64,000 bases of DNA from Mixophyes australis (GCA_036250195.1 JAVHZZ010000002.1:277030460-277094459); one strand, 5' to 3'. Counted from the stretch's first letter, positions 1-10,580 are shown. Numbers and translations: made by a program. Notes: a model not told the origin generated them from the sequence alone.

Positions 1-22
1 TAATTTAAACCTTTGTACTTAG

Positions 23-190
23 CAGGGGCTGACTGGGCAGGGGGGGACATATACCCCCCGACCCGATCCCATAGTTGGCTACCTTGGGCAGAGTCACTGG
101 GTCATGTGCATTTTTTTCCTTTAAAAAGCTCCTAACAGGCTGCTGATCCTAGTCTTGCCCTCCGGAGTAAACGTTGCCAGCCCTGCCCTG
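23..190. mobile_element. Short hAT-like MITE
   Basis: The left end reads CAGGGGCTGAC and the right end is CCAGCCCTGCCCTG, so the termini are imperfect inverted repeats of the CAGGG type common in non-autonomous hAT elements. The flanks GTACTTAG (15-22) and ATACTTAA (191-198) agree at 6 of 8 positions, which fits an aged 8-bp target duplication. There is no coding capacity. The family assignment is an inference from the ends only. Confidence 0.4.
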
Positions 191-197
191 ATACTTA

Positions 198-235
198 AGC
201 CCTGATGAAGCTGAAAGGGTGAAACTAGTAGGGTG
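198..235 (+). ncRNA. Hammerhead-ribozyme-like core
   Basis: CTGATGA (202-208) is followed after 12 bases by GAAAC (221-225), then TA, GT, an A at the cleavage position and GGG. This matches the hammerhead order: core box, stem II, GAAA, a two-pair stem III, cleavage base, stem I. Both core boxes are intact. Stem I is weak (C201-G231, C200-G232, then a mismatch) and stem II can form only G-U-rich pairs. It could be a decayed retroelement hammerhead or chance; the surrounding element was not delimited. Confidence 0.35.
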
Positions 236-797
236 AAGCAAATTACTGTGTATATTCTAAGTAGCTATGGCTGATATTAGTTGATCTCTTTTCTCAATAC
301 TTGTCTGGAGCAGTGGATATGGTGTATGTGGAATTGCTATACAAAAATAATTATAGTATAATACATGATATTATTCTATTTTTTGCTGCCCCCACCCCCG
401 CCTCTCACTCTGCAAAATATCTGCAGTCTGTCCAAACAAGAAGATGTAAATAAGCAATTAATTTTAGCACACACAGGACATCCAAATTTGGAATATTATG
501 TTTTCTTAAAAAATTATTTGAGTAGAATATTCCAGAAACTCAATAATGCAACCCAAGCTAGGGGATACATTGGACCATGGTGTTTGAACGGCAGGATCTC
601 AGTATGTATGGACAGCTTAAGAAACATTTTTTCTCTAGTAGTCAATACTAAGTAAAAGTGTTCTTTCTACAGCTATTTGTGTGTTGGATACAATTGTGCA
701 ACTCTATAACTTACAGTTATACAATAGGGTAGTAAACAAGTAACCGCTTATCTTGGTGTTATATTGTTTATAAAGCCACATATATAATACTTTCTCC
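236..797. other. AT-rich intron DNA, nothing recognised
   Basis: This is intron sequence of acaca in which I see no coding exon, no clear repeat ends and no RNA gene. It may include the body of whatever element carried the hammerhead-like core just to its left. Confidence 0.4.
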
Positions 798-1790
798 ACA
801 TGAACATGTCCAAAACAGAGCTTATCATCTTTCCTCTTCCAAGAATCACCACGTTCCCTTAAATCCCCCTCATCTATAAACAATTTCCTCTGTCTTCCAA
901 GTCTGCTGCTTTTGGTGTCACATTTGAATTGACCACCACTACCATCGACTTTACTCCTCAAATCCAGTCTTGTCCCAGGTCCTGCTGCCTCTACGTCCTA
1001 AATATTGCTAGAATATGCACTTTTGTTACTCAAGATGCAATCAAAATTCTTATTCATTCTCGCATCTCCCACCTCAACTACTGCAATCTCCCCCATCTGG
1101 CATTACCTTCATCAATCTAACCATCCAAGACGCTGCCGCAAAACTGATCTTCCTCTCTCACATCTCCACACCCGATGTTCCACTCTGCAGAACCCTACAC
1201 TGGCTCCCCATCTTCCAGAATCCAATTCAAATTACTCACCCTCACCTCAAAGCCTGCAAAACCACCCCCTCATGTATCCTGAACCACACCCAAAATACTC
1301 TCACTCACATCCTCTAAGATCTATATATGTACTGCGCCTCACCTCATCTCTGATAAACCCCTCTTAGTCCCACCTAAATGGCTTGTGCCATTCTGCTGCC
1401 CAATTACGAAATCCCCTACTAAGCTAGATTAGACACTCCAACCTTCCAAACTTTAAACGCTTTCTGAAAACCCACCTTTTTATTAGAGCCTACCTTACTT
1501 CAACCAATACTACTCAAACTAATACTCCCTCACATCTGTCCCAATTTTCATGTTGAGCCACACTCTCTCCATTTGTTTATATTCTAATGGGAAAAGGGTA
1601 GAGCTTAAACTCTATCATGAGCAGGGCCCCACCATTTGTTTTCACACCAGCATTTATTTTGTCTACATTGTATGTTCCTGTTTCATGTATACTTTGTATT
1701 CCTCACTGTCCAGCACTGCACATCACTGTGGTACCTTACAAGTTAACGGGAAAAAAATATTAATAGTAATTATAACAATAATAATAAAAA
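798..1790 (+). mobile_element. L2-like LINE, 3' end
   Basis: From about 810 the plus strand translates to MNMSKTELIIFPLPR, the conserved reverse-transcriptase C-terminal segment of L2-type LINEs. It continues in shifting frames through a YCNL-like motif near 1080 and a LHWLP motif near 1200. The 3' part ends in an AT-rich tail with AAT repeats near 1760-1790, as L2 elements do. Frameshifts and stops make it a 5'-truncated dead copy. A longer relative lies at 14335-19017 on the other strand. Confidence 0.7.
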
Positions 1791-2243
1791 ATAGTGTAGG
1801 ATACTTTTCAGGTCATTAAAAGAGGAAAGATAAAGAAGTTTGCTACTATGGATGCACATACAACTCCAAATTTTATATATTTATTTATCAAAAGGAGCAT
1901 CCATTAATTAAAACATAACTCTTATTGGATATAATAAAATATATATAAAATTAGCAAAATATATATAAGTGCAAGTGCTCAAAAAAGTTTAATATTTTTT
2001 ATTTTTATCACTTTTATTATTTAATATTAATTAATTGACTCACACTTATTTCTATACAAATGAACTCAATTGAATTTTATAGTAGAAGTAACATACTAGA
2101 TATATCTGTGTCAAAAATGTATTTGACTGTAGCTATATGTACTATGCTATCATAGTACATATGGCTACATATCATAGCATAGCAGTTGATTACAGACACA
2201 TTATTATTTAGGAATACTAGTGATTAATTATTTGGAAATTAGA

Positions 2244-2246
<3 letters not shown>

Positions 2247-2287
<41 letters not shown>
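2247..2287. repeat. (AT)n microsatellite
   Basis: About twenty uninterrupted AT units, lying inside palindromic element A. Confidence 0.95.
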
Positions 2288-2291
<4 letters not shown>

Positions 2292-2532
2292 GGAATTATC
2301 AGTTTATAAGAGAAAACAATATATTTAAAACGTTCTCCTTACTATAATGAGTTTTACATGATGAGAAACATATCATCAAAAGGCGGGACTTTGAATTTAC
2401 TTACCCCTAATAGGATATTAACACTGTCAATCAACAGAATACAGCCTTTACATGATTGGCTGATACTGCCGACATCAGATGGAGGCGCAGAACTTTGACT
2501 ATTTAAAAAACGTCAAACGTGTCTCTCGGCTT

Positions 2533-2571
2533 GCCTCTGATTAAGCAGGCTTTAGCGAAACGCGCGTCGGC
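2533..2571 (+). ncRNA. Degenerate hammerhead-ribozyme-like motif
   Basis: CTGATTA (2537-2543) differs from the hammerhead box CTGATGA by one base. A short stem-loop with AGC ends follows, then GAAAC (2557-2561), GCGC, GT, C and GGC. Stem I can form four pairs (TGCC with GGCA) if T2536 is bulged. The altered G8 position predicts weak or no catalysis. It lies near the middle of palindromic element A, as the better preserved example does in element C. Confidence 0.4.
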
Positions 2572-3550
2572 ATCTTCGCTGTCTGCATCTTGTCTTATTA
2601 CATTATTATAAGCTGCTCATTTACTATTTAGAAATCTGCTACGTTAAACCTACATTTAGCTTGGAGCTATTGTTAGGTAGATAGCAAATCACCCCCCATA
2701 GACATATTATGATTGAAAACGTCTGTATACTAGAATAGCAAACAGCCTTATTCCTAAAAGTGAGTATTCCTTCATGCATCTGCCTGAAGATAGAGGGCAC
2801 ACAATAGGTTGCATTTAAAGCGAGGCTGCTATCAGATTATTGTTTGAGGATATTCATTCAGATAAAGTGATAGGAATTCCTAGCTATTTCTACCTAAACT
2901 AATAGGATTATATATCCCTAACCTGTGGTATTAGGAGCTTATAATATTGGCGGGCATTTTGAGCATTAGTTCCTTTGTATCATACAAGAGACTTTATAGG
3001 TGCACACAGCAGTTTTAAACTCACTTTTTGTTTGAGCACTTGCACTTTGTTTCATATTTTGCTAATTTTATATACATTTTATTATATCCAATAAAAACTA
3101 TGTTTTAACTAAAGGATGCTCCTTTTTATAAATAAATATATAAAATTTGGAGTTGTATGTGCAATTAAAAAATTAAAGAACAAAACCTGAATAGTGGGGT
3201 AAACAATTCCTAGCTACTGGTGCAGTTTTCTTTGTCCTATACTTTTCAGGTCATCCTAGCTTTTCAACCAGCAATTTAGTACCCTGTCTAATATTTATAA
3301 ATAGTGTAGGATTAAAAAAAAAAAAAGTGTGGAATGTATAATTGAATAAATAAATAATAGTTAACACGGAAGATGAAATGTCATCTATGTATCACTAATC
3401 TATTATTTATTTATTTGTCTTAACAAAAAACACAAATTCCATAACAAAATAACATAGTTTTAATTAATATGCACATTAATCTGGTAAGTTTTAGCAAATA
3501 AAGTTGCTATTTATTTTCTTGTTAGTCATGGTTATTTGTATATGACTTAC

Positions 3551-3658
3551 ATTGTTTTGTGTGAACTCCCGGAACATGGCAGCTAATCCATCATCATCAG
3601 TGTCACAGTCAGTTTTGATGGCAATGTTGAGGATGTGGATAGGCTCATCCCGGATGCT
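3551..3658 (-). CDS. acaca: acaca exon ([10 protein letters not shown] segment)
   Basis: This 108-nt exon encodes 36 residues starting [15 protein letters not shown] and ending EFTQNN, phase 0 at both ends. It matches the ACACA central domain just after the phosphoserine cluster (about residues 1281-1316, human numbering). The acceptor is a T-rich tract ending TATAG and the donor is GTAAGT. An alternative acceptor 2 nt inside would break the frame. ACACA makes malonyl-CoA from acetyl-CoA in the cytosol, the committed step of fatty-acid synthesis; the central domain positions its biotin carboxylase and carboxyltransferase modules. The ACACB paralogue has a clearly different sequence here. A MITE lies only about 60 nt upstream of the acceptor in transcript order. 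Confidence 0.95.
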
Positions 3659-3715
3659 CTATACAAAAGACATATGCACTTCATTTAGAAGACATACTTT
3701 AAACATAAATAGTCA

Positions 3716-3925
3716 TTGGGGGGGTTCAATTCCTCCTGAAGTACCGCCGCGTTATGGATATTACCGTTATTACGGTAATATTAACCCGGCTTTCTGCTCG
3801 CAGCTCAGGGAGCAAAAAAGCCAGTGTTAGAACTACCGTAATAACGGTAATTACGTGCACTATTACCGTAATAACGGTAATAGTTTTAGTGCAGCGGTAC
3901 TTCGGGGGGGAATTTAATTCCCCCA
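3716..3925. mobile_element. Foldback MITE, copy 1 (gggggaattcaattccccc family)
   Basis: The ends are inverted repeats, about 30 bp each, running from a G-run through TTCAATTCC to AAGTACCGC. The interior repeats the self-complementary core ACCGTTATTACGGT or its reverse form three times. Further copies are at 11574, 61472 and 63895. There is no coding capacity and the target duplication is not clear. In transcript order it sits right before the acaca exon 3658-3551. Confidence 0.75.
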
Positions 3926-3960
3926 TTGATTTCAAATAGAATTGTTGCAAGTGTGGAATA

Positions 3961-5213
3961 TACACTATATGGACAAAAGTATTCAGACGCTTGACCATTA
4001 CACCAACAGGGACTGTAATGACATCAAATTCAAATACACATACTTTAATATAAAGTTGGTCCCCCTTTTGCAGCGATAACAGCTTCCACTCTTCTTGGAA
4101 GGCTTTCCACAAGATGTTGGAGTGTTTCTGTGGGAATTTGTGCTCATTCATTCTGTAGAGCATTTATGAGGTCAGGAACTGATGTTGTATGAGAAGGCCT
4201 GGCTCGCAATCTCCATTCCAGTTCATCCCAAAGGTGTTCGATGGGGTTGAGGTCAGGGCTCTGTGGGAGCCAGTTAAGTTCTTCCACATCAAACTCATCA
4301 AACCATGTCTTAGCAGTCCTTGCTTTGTGCACAGGGACACAGTCATGTAGGAATAGAAAAGGGCCTTCCCAAATTGTTGCCACAAAGGTTTTTTTGTTTT
4401 TTTTTATTTTGCATAGAGTTATCCAAAAGTACTTGGTATGCTGAAGCATTAAGATTGCCCTTAACTGGAGATAAGGAGCCTAGCCAAAACCCTGAAAAAC
4501 AGCCCCATACCATTTTCCCTCCCCCACCAAACTTCACAGTTGGCAAAATGCAGCCAAGCAGGTAACGTTCTTCTGGCATCCGCCAAACCCACATTCTCCC
4601 CTCTGACTGTCAAACAGAGAGGCATAATTCATCACTCCACAGAACACGTTTCCACTGCTCCACAGTCCAGTGTCGGTGTGCTTTACACCACTCCATCCGA
4701 CGCTGGGCATTGGTCTTAGTGATGTGAGGCTTGTATGCAGCTGCTCGGCCATGGAAACCCATTCCATTAAGCTCCCGCTGCATAGTTTTTCTGCTTAAAT
4801 TAATGCCAGTGAAAGTTCAGAACTCTTCAGCTATAGAGTCAGCAAAGCGTTGGTGACTTTTACGAACCATGCGCCTTAGCAGTGGTTGACCCCACTCTTC
4901 TGCTTTGTAGCTGGGTTGCTGTTGTTCCTAAACGCTTCAACTTTCTAATAATATATCACTTACAGTTGATTGTGGAATATCCAGCAAGGATGAAATTTCA
5001 CGAACTGTCTTAATGCCAAGGTGGCATCCTATCATAGTACCACACTTGAGGTCAATGAGCTCTTCAGAACGACCCATTTTATATCACAGATGTTTGCAAA
5101 AGTAGACTGCATGCCTAGGTGCTTGATTTTATACACCTCTGGCAACGAGTCTGATTGAAACACCTCAATTAAATAATTAACATATGGCCAAATACTTTTG
5201 TCCATATAGTGTA
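3961..5213 (-). mobile_element. Tc1/mariner element, complete ends
   Basis: The element begins TACACTATATGGACAAAAGT and ends with its inverse, flanked on both sides by the TA dinucleotide that Tc1/mariner elements duplicate. Its length of 1253 bp is usual for the group. The transposase lies on the minus strand and is broken. The element sits in the acaca intron between exons 6711-6609 and 3658-3551. Confidence 0.93.
4144..5077 (-). pseudogene. Tc1-like transposase, frameshifted
   Basis: Translation starts MGRSEELIDLKCG at 5077, a helix-turn-helix paired-like DNA-binding start typical of Tc1 transposases. Catalytic-domain segments follow in other frames: MVWGCFSG near 4510 and [13 protein letters not shown] near 4345. 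The final conserved block is LPQSPDLNPIEHLWDELEWR near 4260, ending ALQNE and a stop. Several frame changes and stops separate these blocks, so no active protein is made. The DDE-type family cuts and pastes DNA at TA sites. Confidence 0.88.
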
Positions 5214-6608
5214 TACTTTTTATTACTTTCAAAGTTCTTGAATGGTTAGAATAAAATTCAACATGGCATAGCACATGAAATCTAAAACTAACATAAATAA
5301 ATATTGGTATCCATTTCACTGTATTCTAAGCATTCATGTATGTTAGGAAGAAAAGAATTAAGTAGGACAGAACCTTTATGATAGATGAGCGTAGTGAAAA
5401 AATGTACAACTCCTTTAGCTCAATACACGTATGGATGCCTACAATGTGCATACATTAGCCTGATCTTGCAGCTGGACTGAGATGAGATTGCAATCCATTT
5501 GTGATATTTACATGTGCACTAGATGCAATGACCCATGTAAGTATTGCCTATCTGTATTCCCACAGCTCCCTACTACTAACCTAAGTTGTCTCAATCAATT
5601 TAGTGTCACATGAACAGTGAATAGCAGACCAATGTGCAACAAAATTGACTTGCTCATTATCAAGTTTCTGGAGTATTGCTCCAATCATTAAAGCAACTTT
5701 CGCAGAGTACTGCTATTTAACTGTTCACTTCCCTCTTCTACTTTGATTAAACAACTTACGGCTACAAGGCCACAAATGGGCCGTAAGACATTTACATATC
5801 AGGTTTGTCATGCATCGCTTTTCAATCTGTACATCTAGTTACCAAGTTCTCAGTTTGCGTCTAGATGGGGAAATGAATCCCCACTCAAAATTTAAGGAAA
5901 CCTAAAACTAAATTCATCAGGCAAAGCCATGTTTTTTTATTTTATGCAATGTTAACACCTATGCACCATCTCAGTCTGCCCACTGGCCAGCAGTACATTG
6001 TCTCTAACGTCACTACCTCCATAGGGGCATATGGCATCTTGGCATACAAACAGTGATATTAAGTGTCTGTGTTGCTCTTGCCTGTGATAAATGAACCCCA
6101 TTGTGTAGGAGTTATACAGCAAATGGAATACCACAATGACATATCAGTCATACATGGCAAGATCTAACAAAGTCATACTCCGGCCATTCTTGCAGCAACA
6201 TACCTTACAAATACTGATTACATTACTTTTGTGATACAGCAAACCTTGCACACTTGTGATGGAATAAGACTATATTACTACATATGTAACAAAAACAAGA
6301 ACATTTTTCTCAGTTAGTGGAACTTAAGGATCTTTCCCTGGAAAATATGCAAAGGTAAGGCTGGAGAAAATGAGTGGGTCATCATATAACACAAAAGGGC
6401 TAGCACAGAAGCTCTCTTAGAGTGTTTCTCCTCCAGTAGACATTACTAGGTTGTCTAATGTCGGGCCCTTTTATCTCCTTTAAAAAAAAGAGCCCTAGCT
6501 GCAGGATCCCAACAAATAGCATCACACCAAATGCACATTTAGCTCCACCAGTCATGTAAACTGAACATATAGCCTAGAGACAATAACATGATGCTACCAA
6601 ATATGCAC
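5214..6608. other. acaca intron, nothing further recognised
   Basis: AT-rich intron sequence. I see no exon with conserved coding potential, no clear transposon termini and no tandem array. Confidence 0.5.
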
Positions 6609-6711
6609 CTTATTGTCATCTTCATCATAGAGTGACGGATGGCCTGCTTCAGGGAAGATAGGACTTTGAGGAGGAGAGTCTGAGAAGCAGCTCATTACAT
6701 CATCAAACATT
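6609..6711 (-). CDS. acaca: acaca exon (phosphoserine segment SDSPPQSP)
   Basis: This 103-nt exon completes an arginine codon split with the previous exon and then encodes 34 residues, from MFDDVMSCFSDSPPQSP to YDEDDNK. It matches ACACA residues about 1248-1280. The serines equivalent to human Ser1259, Ser1263 and Ser1273, all recorded phosphosites, are kept. The acceptor is TTTTTAG and the donor GTGCAT, a weaker site. At the junction with the next exon the frog protein reads DEDDNK-SIRDE where human reads DEDKVPRDE, so it is two residues longer in this flexible stretch. Confidence 0.95.
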
Positions 6712-7974
6712 CTAAAAAGAAATATCATACAAGACATTAAGGAGAACAGTGGCATTACATGCATATTTTAACAGCACATATAACAAATTAACTGATATTT
6801 TCACAGTTGTATGTTAATGTTGCACAATTGGAAAAGTAAACGTATTGCCAAAGTGCCTTCTATTCCCACAATCGCTAGTCATACTTTTGTAAATTCTGTT
6901 CAACCTTGTGTGAAACATTTCTAAGCCTTAGAGACTGACATGCAGAAAACTTGCTTTAATCTAGTCAGCCTTTATTAGGCAAATAACAGAAAAGCTTATG
7001 ACGTAAGCAATGAGAGCTGTGTAATCACCTCTCTTCCCAGGGGTCGTACATCTGCACACATGGAAAGACAGATGCCGCAATCATTGATTCAAGAGAAGAC
7101 AGTCCCTGCTGGGCCGTAGTCGACAGTTATGCCTAATTCTTCCTGACATTTCCCTCCTTACTGTGCAAGCAGATTCCTATATACCCTGCTCCCAAAACAG
7201 GCACCAGCTCCCACTACCGAAATGAATGCAGCGAGTAACTCAGAAACAGGTGAGAAGAAGGAACAGTAACAGCACCCGTTCAAAAGCTTTAAAATATATT
7301 GATGTGTTTGAAAATCATGCAGCAGGAAATAAAGACTACAACCCATTCTATAGTTCTTCTGTCGATCACAACTCTGCATTGCAATGCAATAAATAATTAT
7401 TGGGCAAATATGTTAAAAATAAATATTCGGTTAAGATAATAGACTTCTGACATATAAACTACTCACTTTATGCAGATGGCTGTGTATGCAAGATGTTATA
7501 GCTTTAATCATGTAAAAATAGAAATTGCAGGTTGCTCAATGTGTAATTTATGTTCAACTGAGGATCAAAATTTACAGTTAGATATTTGTGTTTCTGCAAA
7601 GTTATCAATCTCACATTTTGTAAACAACAAGAATCTCTTCAAAATGTGTTCCAATATTACATTGAATATGTTAATTAGCCCGAATGTTTAATTGTTTTGT
7701 CCAAACAATAAGAATATTACAACATTATCTGTAGTGAAACTGTACGCAATATGTGAAATGTTTATAAATACCACATAGGATAATGCATTATCGACTGTAA
7801 AATGAAATCTGTCATTGAAAACAACTGTAAATCTTGCTTTAGCAATTAGCAAATCCTGATATTTGCACCATGAAAAGTTATTTGTAGTAGTATTAAACAT
7901 TTATTTAAATTGCATGTATGTATGTCTTATCTCAGTTGCAAAGATGTTTTAGGTTTTGTGTAAGCAGAACATAC
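6712..7974. other. acaca intron, nothing recognised
   Basis: This 1263-nt intron shows no recognisable repeat or additional coding segment. Confidence 0.5.
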
Positions 7975-8118
7975 CTAACAAAATCATCAAAAGTCCGAAA
8001 TGCAACCATGCCACCCATTCTTTGACAAGGAGGAGTAAATGAAGTATCAAGAAGGACATCACTGACACTAGCAACGTGTACCATTCCATAATGGTTTAGA
8101 TTGGAAGAAAATGACATT
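7975..8118 (-). CDS. acaca: acaca exon with Ser1201/Ser1216 regulatory segment
   Basis: This 144-nt exon encodes MSFSSNLNHYGMVHV through FRTFDDFVR and matches ACACA residues 1200-1247. It starts in phase 2: AG from the upstream exon plus A gives arginine. Whether the microexon is used or skipped, an arginine still precedes MSFSS. The serines equivalent to human Ser1201, Ser1216 and Ser1218 are present; the first and second correspond to rat Ser1200 and Ser1215, known PKA and AMPK targets. The acceptor is CTTGTTTTTCAG and the donor GTATGT. Differences from human are conservative (DTSF for DNSF, VAF for VSF). Confidence 0.97.
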
Positions 8119-10273
8119 CTGAAAAACAAGGAAGTTAATTGTGACATAGTTTGGATATATTTCATCTCATTCGGTAAAGTATTAGTAGTGTAATCTACTT
8201 TATATTACACAATGCCTACGATATGCAACTCTGACCAGCATCAAAAGTGAATGTTAGAACCCAAAGAAGGAATTGTATTAACTAACTATTTTGGGTGTCT
8301 TCTTTTCCTCTTCAATCATTGTTTATGTATTAGCTTATAGGACTAGCGATCTGGAGTTGCTCGGACTTTTGCCCTTTTACATAGCTCATTCATTCATTCA
8401 TTGATTCATTCAATTCATTGCCAATTCAGTATTTAGTTTGCGGGGCAGCACGATGGCTTAGTGGTTAGTGATAAAACGCGCTAAAATGAACAGATGGGTC
8501 ATCAATGAAAATACTCTAGTTCATATCATGATAGTGCTTTTCTTTGGATGCCTCTATGAGAGATGGGTGACTGATCCCAGTTTTTCCCTTCTCCCATCTT
8601 GGTCTTTGCTGTTGATCTCTGAAGCCTCCCAAGACACAAGATCAACAAAAAACTATTTGGCTGGTTATTGCCTTCTAGTGGAGGCTATCCATTTTAACCT
8701 CTCTGGCTGTTCAACAGTAGGGCCACTATTTTAGGTCTTGTGGCCACGATCTTTTGGCATAAAGTATTTTTACTATACATTTTGTGCTTGGATCATACTC
8801 TTATACTTCTCCCCAAAACAGCTTTTGTATGTGATAAACCTGACCTATGTAGATACAAAAAAAAACTTTGAAATAGTTATTTTAGGACACGGTAATAGCG
8901 GTCTTATCAATGGGGCAAATTCAAACTGTCTGTTAAACTGATGCTTGCAGCAAAAACAAAAGTAATTTGGCATTGGAATTGAGGACAACCTTAACTGATC
9001 CCGATCCAAAGGATGTTCTGATTACATCATTCAGAAATTCAATGACCAATGACATCATTATTGATGTCACTTAAGACATCACATAGAATATTTCAAACAT
9101 TATCATATCACTGATATATATCACACAACATCCTTATGACATCAGCTATCATAAAATTAATGAGAGAGCTATAATGATAAAACCTTTTTTTTAAACCCTT
9201 AGATTTATATTCATGATTCGTGATTTTAGCAATGATGTTATCAGACAAATCCTTGGGGACAGGGTCACTTAAATTTGCTTCTCTCCTAACAGCCCGAATT
9301 TCTGTATTTTTTAGCTTTAGTCAAAACCTTAACTGTGATTGTAATAATTGGGGTGGGAAGGTTTGGAATATAGTGCTTCAGATCAGAAAGATGAACAAAG
9401 TCTTTAACTAAGACAAACTGTGGATTGCATCGTATAAGGGTTGGGAACAATGACCTTGATTGGCTACACAGAGAATGTTGGTAAATACTTTGGGGTCTCA
9501 AAGATTTTTTTAAATGGTGTTTTTATTAACTAAATTATTTATTTTCATTAATTCTGTACCAGGCTTAGATAACCTATGGCTCTCCACCAGTGGTGAATAT
9601 ACAAGTTCCATCATTTGCAGAGATTTGTAGTTCCACAATAGCTGAAGAGTCACTAAGCCTTTCTATCCCCTGATCTTACACAGGAAAACTTAATGAAATA
9701 TCTGTACTGAAAGCACTATACACAATACTGCAAAATATATTTCTGTATATGACTTTTTTCCAGGAAACATATCATGATACGGGTTGCAAGGTCTCAATGT
9801 TTAGAAAATCAGCCTCTATTCTCTATTGGAGGAGAGGAACTCGAGATGTATAATACACTTTAATAACTGTTTTTAAAAAAAAGAAAGGAAGAAAAAAAAG
9901 GTATTGTAATACAATACTGGAGGCCATTTAGAGTTAGAAGCAAATCCAGCAACTGGTTGCAAAACTTGCACCAGGAAAAACATTTTTTGCTGCAGGGGAA
10001 GAAATGTAAAATGCACAGCCTGACTTAGAGGTAAGGGTGATGTGGCGTAAGTTAACTTTAAATTGCAATGTAAAAAGAACAAAAAGAGAACAAAGAGCAT
10101 GTAGTATTTGCTCCTAATTAAATAAAAAAATTAAAAAAAATCACACCTTGTAGCGCAACATTGTTTGCTCGGCTCTCAATTCTACACCCAAGCAAAATTT
10201 AACTCTAACTTAGTCCCTTACTTTTTAGCCATTATCTCCATATTCAAATTGAAAATTATGTACAATGTCTTAC
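8119..10273. other. acaca intron with a short (ATTC)n run and a SINE scrap
   Basis: The intron between the microexon and exon 8118-7975. An ATTC-type microsatellite lies at about 8385-8422 and a SINE head fragment at 8444-8470. The remainder is AT-rich and shows no recognisable gene or element. Confidence 0.5.
8444..8470 (+). mobile_element. SINE head fragment
   Basis: GGCAGCACGATGGCTTAGTG and the following TTAGTGAT match the tRNA-like head of the SINE seen in full at 62403 and 52576, including the A-box region. The rest of the element is absent. Confidence 0.6.
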
Positions 10274-10297
10274 CTGTTCAGCGTGGGGATATTCCCT
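10274..10297 (-). CDS. acaca: acaca 24-nt alternative microexon (GNIPTLNR)
   Basis: On the minus strand exactly 24 nt lie between an acceptor TAATTACAG and a strong donor GTAAGA. With two bases borrowed from the exon at 59763 and one from the exon at 8118, the reading is R-GNIPTLN-R followed by MSFSS, identical to vertebrate ACACA. In mammals an 8-residue insert directly before the Ser1200/1201 segment is known to be alternatively spliced, so this is its frog equivalent. It is phase 2 on both sides, so skipping keeps the frame. The acceptor pyrimidine tract is short, and a 75-80-bp hairpin MITE lies 110 nt upstream in transcript order. Confidence 0.93.
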
Positions 10298-10406
10298 CTG
10301 TAATTAAACAACCAAGTTAAATCATGTGCTGGTTAAATAAAATAATCACAGCTAAAAAATATGATAGAAACCTATCTAGTCACATACATGAATAATGTGC
10401 AAACAC

Positions 10407-10580
10407 TAGGGGCTAGATTTACTAAGCTGCGGGTTTGAAAAAGTGGGGATGTTGCCTATAGCAACCAATCAGATTCTAGCTTTCATAGTACTTTCTACAA
10501 AATGAAAGCTAGAATCTGATTGGTTGCTATAGGCAACATCCCCACTTTTTCAAACCCGCAACTTAGTAAATCTAGCCCTA
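10407..10580. mobile_element. Foldback MITE, near-perfect hairpin
   Basis: The left arm (10407-10486) and right arm (10502-10580) are reverse complements except for one substitution and one single-base length difference, with a 15-nt loop. The ends read TAGGGGCTAGATTTACTAAG. There is no coding capacity; the superfamily cannot be told. In acaca pre-mRNA it would form a stem of about 79 pairs ending 110 nt before the microexon. Confidence 0.88.

Larger units (their letters stand above)
1817..3238. mobile_element. Palindromic retroelement A with central hammerhead-like motif
   Basis: The insert is flanked by a perfect 16-bp direct repeat, atacttttcaggtcat, at 1801-1816 and 3239-3254. Inside, the left arm (1853 to about 1987) is the reverse complement of the right arm (about 3028-3163) with roughly 90 percent identity. 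A 75-bp unpaired tail (3164-3238) follows the right arm. The interior is AT-rich, holds an (AT)n run, and near 2540 carries a hammerhead-like core. There is no long ORF. A 16-bp target duplication is typical of target-primed retrotransposition and not of DNA transposons. Elements at 35068 and 36940 share the architecture. Confidence 0.6.

Noticed and set aside
3551..3658. Assignment to ACACB instead of ACACA
   Set aside because: ACACB has a different sequence in this interval, while all eight exons match ACACA nearly residue for residue.
7158..7379. Short minus-strand open frame as an extra acaca exon
   Set aside because: No similarity to ACC, no suitable splice phases, and the flanking exons already join without a missing segment.
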